Positions 55,709 through 64,000 of a stretch of 64,000 nt of DNA are shown one piece after another (the first letter of the stretch is position 1; every line of letters starts with the position of its first letter). Under the pieces are notes generated by a model. It was not told the origin of the DNA. It worked only from the letters and a program-made list of their open reading frames with translations, and made no database searches. A program made the position numbers and the translations under genes. Location of the stretch: assembly GCA_036417435.1 (NCBI GenBank), contig CM070904.1:134416695-134480694 (forward strand), given 5' to 3'. The DNA is from Inia geoffrensis (Eukaryota > Chordata > Mammalia > Artiodactyla > Iniidae).

Positions 55709-55942
55709 TCAGAGGGGCCAGGAGCAGTGTCCGTCCTCAGTCCTCAGAGGCCGGGGCCCCTGCGGGCTGTCTGCGGAAGCCCTGCGGCTTGGGGAGCCCG
55801 GCCTGCCCGGGAAGACGATGGTGGCGTACTCGGTCTGCTCCGGGACACAGGGGGCCGGGGGCTCCGGGGTCTTCTCTCGCCACTGGAAGTCCAGCTCCCC
55901 GTAGTCCACGGTGCACGCAGGCCCGGTGGAGGAGCCCTCCTT
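55709..55942 (-). CDS. PDCD1: PDCD1 exon 5 (ITIM/ITSM tail, stop)
   Basis: Acceptor CCAAG on the minus strand, stop TGA at 55711-55709. Encodes KEGSSTGPACTVDYGELDFQ, then the ITSM TEYATIVF and GRPGSPSRRASADSPQ to GHCSWPL. Both signalling tyrosines are kept. Confidence 0.94.
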   Translation of the reverse strand, partial: KEGSSTGPACTVDYGELDFQWREKTPEPPAPCVPEQTEYATIVFPGRPGSPSRRASADSPQGPRPLRTEDGHCSWPL

Positions 55943-56010
55943 CTTGGGGAGAGAGGGAGGGACGGGTCGTCGGTCCCCGAGGGGCTGACACGTGCGTGCG
56001 CGCCCGCGTG

Positions 56011-56057
<47 letters not shown>

Positions 56058-57852
56058 AAACGCGCGCGCATAGCAGGGCAGGGCTGGCCACCCAACCTCG
56101 GACACGCAGCGGTGGCGGGCGAGGGGCGTGGCTGCTGAGGCCACCCACCCAGGGCAGTCGCCCCGCCCCCCAGGGAGGTGCGGTCGCGGCGAAGGCACCG
56201 CCAAGGGAAGGACGCTCACCGGAGGCTGGTCTTCGCTCCTGCGCGCCGCGCAGCCCTCTGCAGAGAAGCACACGAGTCAGGGAGCCCCGAGGCCCTGCTG
56301 TCGTGGCGTGGGGTCTCAGGGGTCCCTGGGAAGGGACCTGGTTTGTCTGGGCCCCAGGGGCCCGCCTGGCTTCCAGGCCTCACGTGAGGCCCAGCCCAGT
56401 GCCCAGCGCCCGCTCGGCTGCCGCAGCACACACAGCGGGCGCATCATCAGTGATCCCCGCACGTTCTCAAAAATATTTGAGGGCGGAAAGAGAGATTCCC
56501 TGGAGAGATGACCTCCCACAGGGGCTTTGCTCTCAGCTGGGCTGCACCCCTACCCCGCTCAAGGGGTGGGGTGTCCTCAGTGGTCTCCAGGCGATGGGGC
56601 GGAGCCGGGGGCTCCAGGCCTGCGGTGGCTGTGGCTGTCACCTTGGGCGCCCAGAGGTTAGAAGAGCTTTCAGTGTCCTGCAGCCTGAGGTGCAGCTTGG
56701 GGTGACTCAGCCTTGGGGGGGGGGCTGCCCTCCCCACTCCCCTCCCTCACACCCCTCCTAAGAGCAGGCACAGGGGTTGTGAGGGGACCCCAGACCCTTG
56801 GAAGCCCAGTCTGGCCCCTCCCTGTGGGGGGGCACGGAGGGGGTAGGAAAAGGGGAGGGGGTAGGAAAAGGGGAGGGGTGAAGGGAGGGAGACTGGGCTG
56901 CGCCTGTGGGGACTGGCGGGGCCTTACCTCGAGTGGCCCTGAGGAAGACGGCCGCCAGGAGCCAGGTCAGCAGCAACAGCAGCAGAATCCCCAACAGGAA
57001 GCTTGTGACACGGGCGACCAGGCCCTGTAACTGGCCTTCGGGCCTGGGTGGGGAGCTGGGGCGCTCTGTGGGCAGCTCCAGGACTCCCTCTGCAGGAGCA
57101 ACAGGACGGGAGTCAGAGCCGGGAACCCAGGGCCCTGCCCTCTGCGAGTCCTAGACCTGCGCTGACCAGTCTCGCCCAGGCCTGCACCCCGGCACAGCTT
57201 CCGAGCATGAGCTCATCCTGAGAGGCGCCTGCCACCGGCCCCCTCCCTCAAGGACAAGTGGGTCTGGGGGTGCTTCCAGTCATGCAGAGCCAGGGCCATG
57301 GGTCGCTGTGGTCCTGGGTGTGGGACAGAGCCTTGGAATGGAGCCTGGCAACCCCTGCCCACGATGCCCCATGGCTGAGGCTGCTCCTGCTGGCTGCCCA
57401 GACCCCGCCCTGCTCACCCCTGCCCTCGGGGGCCTGCCCCAGCCCTGGGGGGGCGGGGCCCACCCCTGCCCTTGGGTCTCCGACGCCCTCACCTGTCACC
57501 GTGAGCTCCGCAGGCCGGCTCTCGTTGATCTGCGTCTTGGGGGGCAGGTAGATGGCCCCACAGAAGTAGACGCCACTGTCATTGCGCTGGGCGGCCATGA
57601 TGCTCATGTGGAAGTGGCGCCCGCCGGGCAGCGGCGTGACGTGGAAGCGCCGGTCCCGGCCAGGCTGGCTGCGGTCCTCGGGGAAGGCGGCCAGCTTGTC
57701 CGTCTGGTTGCTGGGGCTCATGCGGTACCAGTTGAGGACGAAGTGCTCGGGCTTGCTGGAGAAGCTGCAGGTGAAGGTGGCGTTCGCCCCCTCGGGCACA
57801 GTGAGCCGAGCTGGGGAGAAGGTGAGGGGGCTCCAGGGCCTGCTGGGGGCAT
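55709..57852 (-). CDS. PDCD1: PDCD1 (PD-1), exons 2-5; signal-peptide exon outside window
   Basis: Programmed cell death 1, the inhibitory receptor of activated T cells that binds PD-L1/PD-L2 and recruits SHP-2. Minus-strand exons 57493-57852, 56928-57089, 56220-56257 and 55709-55942 join in frame (794 nt). With a usual 76-nt exon 1 this gives 289 residues (human 288). The IgV domain has the Cys54-Cys123 pair (TFTCSF, YFCGA) and sequons at Asn49, Asn74, Asn116 and Asn135. A stalk leads to a very Leu-rich membrane segment at about 173-195. The tail carries an ITIM (VDYGEL, Tyr226) and an ITSM (TEYATIVF, Tyr251), and ends EDGHCSWPL. The human Asn58 sequon is absent. Positions assume a 25-codon exon 1. 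All splice sites are GT-AG and no disabling change is seen. Exon 1 was sought and not found up to 64000. Confidence 0.96.
55943..56219 (-). other. PDCD1: PDCD1 intron 4 with alternating purine-pyrimidine tract
   Basis: 277-bp intron. Its middle (about 55989-56070) is a CA/CG/TG dinucleotide tract with a CA run at 56020-56054. Confidence 0.8.
55989..56070. repeat. CA/CG alternating tract in PDCD1 intron 4
   Basis: Mixed TG/CG units, a CA run of about 35 bp (56020-56054), then CGCGCGCGCAT; fully alternating purine-pyrimidine over most of its length. Confidence 0.85.
56220..56257 (-). CDS. PDCD1: PDCD1 exon 4 (38 nt)
   Basis: Acceptor CTGCAG, donor GTGAGC (minus). Encodes (E)GCAARRSEDQPP, the membrane-proximal cytoplasmic link; one residue longer than the human exon as remembered. 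Confidence 0.88.
56258..56927 (-). other. PDCD1: PDCD1 intron 3
   Basis: 670 bp, GC-rich, with a short purine-rich tandem repeat (GGGGGTAGGAAAAGGGGA-like, two and a half copies) at 56836-56880. Confidence 0.8.
56928..57089 (-). CDS. PDCD1: PDCD1 exon 3 (stalk and transmembrane segment)
   Basis: 162 nt with acceptor CTGCAG and donor GTAAGG (minus). Encodes a Pro/Glu-rich stalk (GVLELPTERPSSPPRPEGQL), then a hydrophobic helix with six Leu in a row and the stop-transfer residues FLRATR. Confidence 0.94.
57090..57492 (-). other. PDCD1: PDCD1 intron 2
   Basis: 403 bp between the IgV exon and the stalk/transmembrane exon; GC-rich, nothing else recognised. Confidence 0.8.
57493..57852 (-). CDS. 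PDCD1: PDCD1 exon 2 (IgV domain)
   Basis: 360 nt, phase 1 at both ends, acceptor CTTCAG and donor GTGAGG on the minus strand. Encodes (D)APSRPWSPLTFSP to PAELTVT, including VLNWYRMSPSNQTDKLAAFP and the DSGVYFC motif of V-set domains. The sequence begins at the residue equivalent to human Asp26. Confidence 0.95.
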
Positions 57853-59760
57853 CTGAAGGGTGCAGAGAGGAGCAGTGGGCGGATGTGCAGAAGGGGTACG
57901 GGGACCGCCCACCAGACCCTCCCCGCCCGGTTTCCCCAGGCCCGTCTGGTGGGAAGGTTGTGCAGTGCTTCTGCCACAGAGCCTTGCGCGCCCCCGGGGA
58001 CCGGTGCTCGCCTCTCATGGGCCGCTCCGGGGTGGGACTTTGTCCTTTGACTCTGCTGAGACCTGGGCCCGGGCTGCGATCTGGCTCAGACCTCCAGGAC
58101 CTCGCTTTTCCCCCTCCGCAGTGGTGGTTTAAGGCTCCCTCCCTCCTTGAGTCCCAGTTGCCAGTCCTCGCAGGCCTGACCTGACCCCCAGGCTCCCAGA
58201 CCGGGCATACTGGTCCTGCCTGCTCTGCGCTGGGGGAGGGGGAGGGTAACGGGGAGGCCGGGCTGGGCTGGTGGGGGCATCCCACGGAGAACCCAGCCCC
58301 TGCAGCCTCCAGCTCAGAGCTGTGAGCCCCCCCTCTGCTCCCACCATGGGCACTGCTGACTGGGTGTGCCACGACTGGGGACTGGTGCTCAGAGGCCAGC
58401 CGGGCCATCGCCTCTCGCGTGGACGAGCCTGGGCTCTGCCTGCAGACCCCCAGACAAGGCCAGCTGTCGCCTGCCAGGCCCCACCTGGGGATGCCCCACC
58501 ACGTGCAGGGGCCCGCCTCGCGGACACACACACGCAGCTCATGTTGGCACGCGCATGCATGGGTGTGCATGCCCTCACACCCAGCTCGCTGGCTGGGGGG
58601 TTGGGGGTGGGGCAGCCCCTCCCAGGAGATGCCCGACCGCACCCCACACGGAGTCCAGGCTGACGTGATGGCCCATGTCGCAGGGAGGGGCCCCGGGTGG
58701 GACCTACGTGTGGCCAAACCCACACCCGGTGCTTTAGCCCCTGCGGATGGCTCATGCTGGGAGCTTGCTCAGTGGCCCCTGCTTTGCACACAGTGGCAGG
58801 CCTGAGGCTGCCCCCACAAGACCCAGCTCCGGGTCTGCGGCCAGCTCCCCTCGGCCCCCTGCCCGCTCCCCAAGGCCGGGGGATACCCCGGCCCCTGTGG
58901 AGGGGGAGCTCTGTGCATGGCGGGCGGTTGTCCGCATCTCTGTGGAGGCCCGTCCCACTGGCAAGGAGGGGGCAGCAGGGAGGCCGGGGCGGCCTGAGGG
59001 CGGCCGGGCCTCCCATCTCAGCCAGGCCCACTGCCCCGCGGGGCCCGCATCTGCTCCCCTGCCACCGCCCTGCCGCCACTTCGGTACGAACTAGACACAG
59101 ATTTGGTCAAAGTCGCGCAGTGGCGATGGTGCACCAGATCCGAGAGCCCTGCTCTGCACAAGGCCCTTGGGCGCCCCCCACCCCTGGGCTCCCACCCGCA
59201 GCGAGCCCGCGTCTGGGTCCGGAAACGCAGGACGCCTCACAGGTACCCCAGGAGTCCCTGTTCTGGGTGGTGCCACCCAGACTGTGCACCCAGCCGTCCT
59301 GTGTCCATGCCACCCCCCCTTTCCCACCTGCCAAGGCCTCGAGTGAGCCCCCTGGGGAGCCTCCCTTCCTGCACAGGCCCCTCCATCAGGGCCCCCGTGA
59401 GCACCTGTGGAGACCTTTGCTGACGAGTCCCCTGTGTGGACGGGGGCCCCGCTCGTCTTCAGTGCAGGCCCTCACCACCACCCCCGTCCGCCAGCCTGAA
59501 CTAGTGGCCATTTGAGCCTCTTTGTCTACCTGCTTGCTCTTTGTGGGGCTCTCACAGAATGTGGACCTGAGTAGCTGGGACCCTGGGCTGCGTAGGTCCC
59601 TGGCCTGGTTCTCTGCATGGCCTCCCCATCCCTCTCAGGCCCTGGGAACTCCAGGTCCCTCCCTGGGGCTCTCCAGGCCCTGCTCCCTCTGGGCCCCATG
59701 GCCTCCCTGCTGCCCCTCAGACCCCTCCCCCAGCACAGCCCTACCTGGATGCCTGTCCCG

Positions 59761-59779
59761 CCCCCCCCCCCCCCCCCCC
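59761..59779 (+). repeat. Poly(C) homopolymer, 19 bp
   Basis: C19 just after CCTGTCCCG and before GCGCCCTCAC, in PDCD1 intron 1. Confidence 0.9.
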
Positions 59780-60879
59780 GCGCCCTCACAGTGTGGGCAG
59801 AGGCAGGGGCTGGATGCAGCTGCTGGGGGGCCGGCCTGGGACACAGGTCAAGGGCAGTGTCCGCGGGGTAGTGTGGGAGGGGACAGCCCATCACCCGGGG
59901 CTGCTCGGGAGCCAACACTGACCAGGAAGCACCCGCCTCCCCAAAGGCACAGGGTGCCTGGCTGTCACGGGCTCCTGGCGGCCCAGCCAGTGTGCAGGGC
60001 CACAGGGGGGACCCTCCCGGGGCGCTCAGAGGCCCCCCAGATGGAGAAAGATGGGTTCCCTGGAACGAGAGCCCAGAAGCATCACGGGGAAGCAGAGCAG
60101 AGGGAGTGTGGGGCTGGAGACCTCAGGGCTGAGATGGCGCTGGGAACAGGCGGGAGAGCCAGGTGGGGCCTGGGCTCCTGTGTTACTTGCATCCCTTTAC
60201 ATCAGCCTTGGCCTGGGAGGCTGCTAACAGAGCTTCGTCCTGAGTCTTGGGGTCTCGCTTTACCCCTGCAGGACGAATGTGTATGCATCTTTTCTTATGT
60301 TGTTTGAGTAATTGAAAATTTAAATGTTGTCTATTTATGTAATAATGGAGTGTCAGTGAGGGGTCCCCAGGCCTGTTTTTCTGTTTGGGCAGTGGGTTGA
60401 GGAGAGAGCCGCTGAGCATCTGCAGGGTCAGGAGGGAGAGACCCTGGGGGGTGCCTGGGTGTGGGGCACACCGTGAGCACCAAGGTGGCACCGGCCCGGC
60501 TCCCGTGGAGGGAGGTCTGGCATGGGCTCAGGGCAGCCTCAGAGACCACATTTCATAGCTACCATCTAACACCTGATTTAGGCAACACCCACCAGTGGGT
60601 GCTGAAAGCATTGCCCAGCGGACTTACCTCGGGTCTCTGATTCATCCCGAAGGGAGAAGAGCACCCCCTCACCACCGTGCTTTGCAGTGGACCCAGAGAG
60701 AGCGACCCCGTACGACGGGTCTCCGACGGGCGCCCCAAGAAGGACCATCATGTCTATGACCTCCCACAAACAAACAACAGGCACACCCAGGTGGCAGGTG
60801 CTTGCACACCTGGCCTGGCCCCTTCAGGAACGCCAGCAGCGGCAGCAAAAGCAGAAACAGACAGGTGGGGCTACGTCAA

Positions 60880-62040
60880 GCTACAAAGCGTCTGCACAGC
60901 AAAGGACACCATCAGACAATGAAAAGGCAGCATAGTGAATGGGAGAAAATACTTGCAAATCATATATCTGATAAGGGGTTGGTATCCAAAGTATATAAAA
61001 AACTTTTACAACTTAAAAGCAAAAAAACAAACAATCTGATTAAAAAGTGGGCAGAGGACCCGAAGAGACATTTTTCCAAAGAAGACATGCTGATGGCCAA
61101 CAGACACATGAAAAGAGAGATGCTCAACGTCACTGAACATCAGGGAAATGCAAGTAAAAACCACAACGAGGTGTCACCTCACGCCTGTCAGGATGGCCTC
61201 ATCAAGTCTAGAGATGACAAGTGGTGAAGAAGACGTGGAGAAAAGGGAATGGAAACTGGCACAGCTGCTGTTGGAACGGTACAGAGGTTCCTTAAAAACT
61301 AAACACAGAACTACCATGTGATCCAGCAATTGCACTTCTCAGTATTTATCTGAAGAAAAGATATATACACCCCAATGTTCACTGCAGCACTATTTACAAT
61401 TGCCGAGATATGGAAGTGACCTCAGTGCCATTCGACAGAGGAATGGATAAAGAAGATGTGGTGTATATACAATGGAATACTACTCAGCCATAAAAGAGAA
61501 TGAAATCTTGCCACTTGAGACAGCTTGGATGGACCTAGAGAATATTATACTTAGTGAAGTAAGTCAGGCAGAGAAAGACAAATGATTTCACTTACTTGTG
61601 GAATCTAAAAAAAAAACCCCAAAAACAAAACAAGACAAAAATTGAGCTCATGGATATAGAGAACAGATGGGCAGTTTCCAGAGGTAGGGGCTGGGGAAAT
61701 GGGTGAAAGTGGTCAAAGGGTACAAACTTCCAGGCATAAAATAAGTAAGTCCTTGGGGTGTGATGTGCAGCGTGGTGACTCGAGTTAATAATTCTGTGTT
61801 GCATATTTGAAAGGAGCTAAGAAAGTGGATCTTGATAGTTCTTTTCACAAGAAAAAAATCTGGTAACTGTATATGATGATGATATTAGCTGGGCCTATTG
61901 CGGTGATCATTTTGGAATATATACAGATACAAGTACACCGTATGCCTGAAACTAATATAATGCTATGCCGATTACACCTCAAAAAATCCTAATTCTAAGG
62001 ATTTCCGTATCTAAAATAAAATTGAGATTTGATTAAAAAC
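60880..62040 (+). mobile_element. L1 3' end (ORF2 C-terminus and 3' UTR), sense
   Basis: GGGCTACGTCAAGCTACAAA, AAAAAGTGGGCAGAGGACCC, TATACAATGGAATACTACTC and GGATGGACCTAGAGAATATT are ORF2 3'-end phrases in order, followed by a typical 3' UTR and A-rich tail at about 62030. 5' truncated and full of stops; no function. Confidence 0.85.
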
Positions 62041-62319
62041 AAACAAACAAACACAAACGCCTGCTGTAGGTCAGAGGAGGCCGAGGACAGTGGCGTCCGG
62101 CTGAAGCTGAGGGTCTGGACTCGGCTCTGTCAGGGAAAGGGTCCAGCCAGACGGCAGGCTCGGGACGCAAGGGCATCTGATCTATGGGACTGCGTCAGCC
62201 ACCATCCCGGGCATTAGGAGAGTCTGTGACTAATGCTCAGGTGACCAGCGGTGCGCAGATGGAGAGGGCTGTGGGCTGCACCGGCCCGCAAATCCCCGCG
62301 TTCAGGAGCACCCCGGAAT

Positions 62320-62701
62320 GTGACCTTATTGGGAACAGGGTCTTTGCTGATGTGATCCGTTGAGGTGAGGTGTGGGGTTGGCGGCCCCTAACCCGACACG
62401 ACTGTGCCCTTACTGGGGAAAAGGGGACACGTGGACAGCTCCGCACACGGGAGGACGCCGTGTGACACGGAGCAGAGCTGGGGTGACATGTCCACAGGCC
62501 GAGGGACCCAAGCATCGCCACTACCGCCTGCAGCTGGGAGAGGCCTGGAGCCACGTCTCACTCGCAGCCTCGGGAGGAAGGGACCCCGTGACACCGAGGT
62601 CCGACTTCCAGCCTCCAGAACCGCCGGCCCATAAGCTTCTGTGGTTCCAGCCGCCCGCCTGGTGTGGGAGTTAGCTACGGCAGCCCCAGCAAACTAACAC
62701 A
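62320..62701 (+). mobile_element. MaLR-like LTR (MLT1 type)
   Basis: GGAATGTGACCTTATTGGGA, CAGGGTCTTTGCTGATGTG, GACTTCCAGCCTCCAGAAC and GGCAGCCCCAGCAAACTAAC, a good match to the family order. Confidence 0.7.
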
Positions 62702-62852
62702 GAAAGCCAATGCGCCAGGGTTACCAAGTCGAAGACCCTGGGTGAGGGTGTTCACTGCTGTGTTTCGGTAACTTTTCTGTATCTTTCAAATAGTTTTCAA
62801 GTTTGTACATTGAAAAAAATAACACATATCTGACTTTAAAAAATGTGTCATT

Positions 62853-63068
62853 GGGCTTCCCTGGTGGCACAGTGGTTGGGAGTCCGCCTGCTGGTGCAGC
62901 GGACACGGGTTCGTGCCCTGGTCCGGGAGGATCCCACGTGCCGCGGAGCGGCTGGGCCCGTGAGCCATGGCCGCTGGGCCTGCGCGTCCGGAGCCTGTGC
63001 TCCGCAGCGGGAGAGGCCACAACAGTGAGAGGCCCGCGTACCGCAAAAAAAAAAAAAAAAAAAAAAAA
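62853..63068 (+). repeat. CHR-2-like SINE in PDCD1 intron 1, sense, complete
   Basis: GGGCTTCCCTGGTGGCACAG through AGGCCCGCGTACCGC and a 24-bp A-tail. GTGTCAT stands on both sides. The cleanest copy in the window. Confidence 0.92.
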
Positions 63069-63099
63069 GTGTCATAGGTTGGGCCAGACAGTTCTTATA

Positions 63100-63245
63100 A
63101 GATCGAATTCTCATGATGCTATAAAGCAGGCATTATTATCACCAAACTGCAAGTGGGAAAACCGCAGCTCAGAGAGGTTAAGGGACCTGCCTGAGGGCAC
63201 AAAGCTCACCAGTGTCGGCTTCAGTTGGAACTCAAGGCCGGCCCC
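63100..63245 (+). repeat. MIR-like SINE
   Basis: GCAGGCATTATTATCACCAA, GCTCAGAGAGGTTAAGGGAC and TGGAACTCAAGGCC are MIR phrases in order. Confidence 0.7.
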
Positions 63246-64000
63246 TTTCACGTTTTGGTCTTCCCCTGCTTTGGGAAGGGGCCCTGGTGGGGAGTGGGCG
63301 GTGAGGGTAAGTCACAGCGCCCCCCAACCCCCAGGCCTTGGTTTCTCCTCCCGGGATGACATGCACCCCGTCTCCACCCGCATACCGTGCCTGGGCTCCG
63401 CAAGCCTCCCCACAGGGCACCTTTTGGCCACAGACTCTTGGACCACTGACTGCAGCCGTGAGTTTCCTCCGTCCATCCTAAGAGCGAAGCCAGGTGTGGG
63501 GCAAAAGCAGGGCGACCTGGGCGCTGAGCAGGTGCTGAGCAGGCCTGGCTGGGCAGAGACAACTGAGGGCCTCTGGGCACAGAATCCAAGATAGGCAGCC
63601 AGTGGGGGTCAGGCAGCCTCACCTCGGCTTGGCCCTTCTAGGGCCCTTGACCCCTGAGCCCAGCGAGGTCTAGAGGACAGGCCCTGGGTCTGGCTGGGGA
63701 CCCCCTCCCATCAGGGCAGCACCGGGCACAGTGGCTGAGGGCAGGGCAGCCAGGAGGGGCCTCTCCTTGACCACCGCTTTGGCCATGGGCCTGCAGGGCC
63801 TGCCTAGGGGACAGCCCGTACTGAGGGGCTTGGGGCCGGGACCCTCTCCAGAACTTGCTGTGGATGCTTCTGGATGTGCCCGGGCGCTGTGCTCCAGGGC
63901 ATCTCGTCCAGAGGCCCAGGTGGGGCTCATCCCAGGCACACAATGGGGTGGGTCTTTACTGGAACTGTTACACTTTTGACATAATTGGAGAAACATCTCC

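Larger units (their letters stand above)
57853..64000 (-). other. PDCD1: PDCD1 intron 1 (part)
   Basis: At least 6.1 kb, in line with a long first intron in mammals. Repeats: L1 3' end (about 60880-62040), MaLR-like LTR (62320-62701), CHR-type SINE (62853-63068), MIR (63100-63245), and a C19 run at 59761-59779. 58.0-60.1 kb is GC-rich unique sequence. Confidence 0.7.

Noticed and set aside
57248..58723. 491-codon minus-strand open frame around the PD-1 IgV exon
   Set aside because: Only 57493-57852 is coding. The rest is read-through of introns 1 and 2; splice sites flanking the IgV exon are clear.
60880..61227. Open frame resembling reverse-transcriptase C-terminus
   Set aside because: It is the 5'-truncated 3' end of an old L1, with stops soon after; a repeat, not a gene.
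63638..64000. Candidate PDCD1 exon 1 near the window end
   Set aside because: No minus-strand ATG followed by a signal peptide and GT donor in the right phase was found. Exon 1 is more likely just beyond 64000.

Overview
This is a mammalian nuclear window with exon-intron genes, GT-AG splice sites and dense interspersed repeats. Several near-identical tRNA-derived SINEs of the CHR type (body ending in GCGTACCGC plus a poly(A) tail) point to a cetacean. The genes match the conserved 2q37-like block ING5 > D2HGDH > (GAL3ST2) > NEU4 > < PDCD1.

Layout. 1-6594 is ING5 intron, filled first by an old antisense LINE broken up by SINEs and then by GC-rich unique sequence. The last three ING5 coding exons (6595-8494, +) encode the PHD finger and C-terminal tail, followed by a long 3' UTR to about 11.8 kb. 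11.8-13.9 kb is intergenic and holds a decayed retroelement-like stretch. A CpG-rich promoter at about 14.0-14.5 kb starts D2HGDH. Its nine coding exons (15341-35261, +) join without a break into a 543-residue mitochondrial D-2-hydroxyglutarate dehydrogenase. 36.2-44.2 kb, where GAL3ST2 and the 5' half of NEU4 are expected, has no recognisable GAL3ST2 exon. 44222-45188 is the last NEU4 exon, with a frameshift, an in-frame stop and loss of a catalytic arginine, so NEU4 reads as a pseudogene. 45.7-54.9 kb is repeat-rich intergenic DNA. PDCD1 (PD-1) exons 5 to 2 (55709-57852, -) are intact. Its signal-peptide exon lies beyond the window, and 57853-64000 is PDCD1 intron 1.

The genes are a syntenic block, not a pathway: a chromatin reader (ING5), a mitochondrial flavoenzyme that removes D-2-hydroxyglutarate (D2HGDH), a dead sialidase and a T-cell inhibitory receptor. 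The most notable point is the apparent loss of two neighbouring glycan-modifying genes (GAL3ST2 absent, NEU4 decayed) between two intact genes. No undescribed system of the prokaryotic type was seen. Gene names come from remembered vertebrate proteins; no database search was run. Repeat boundaries are approximate.
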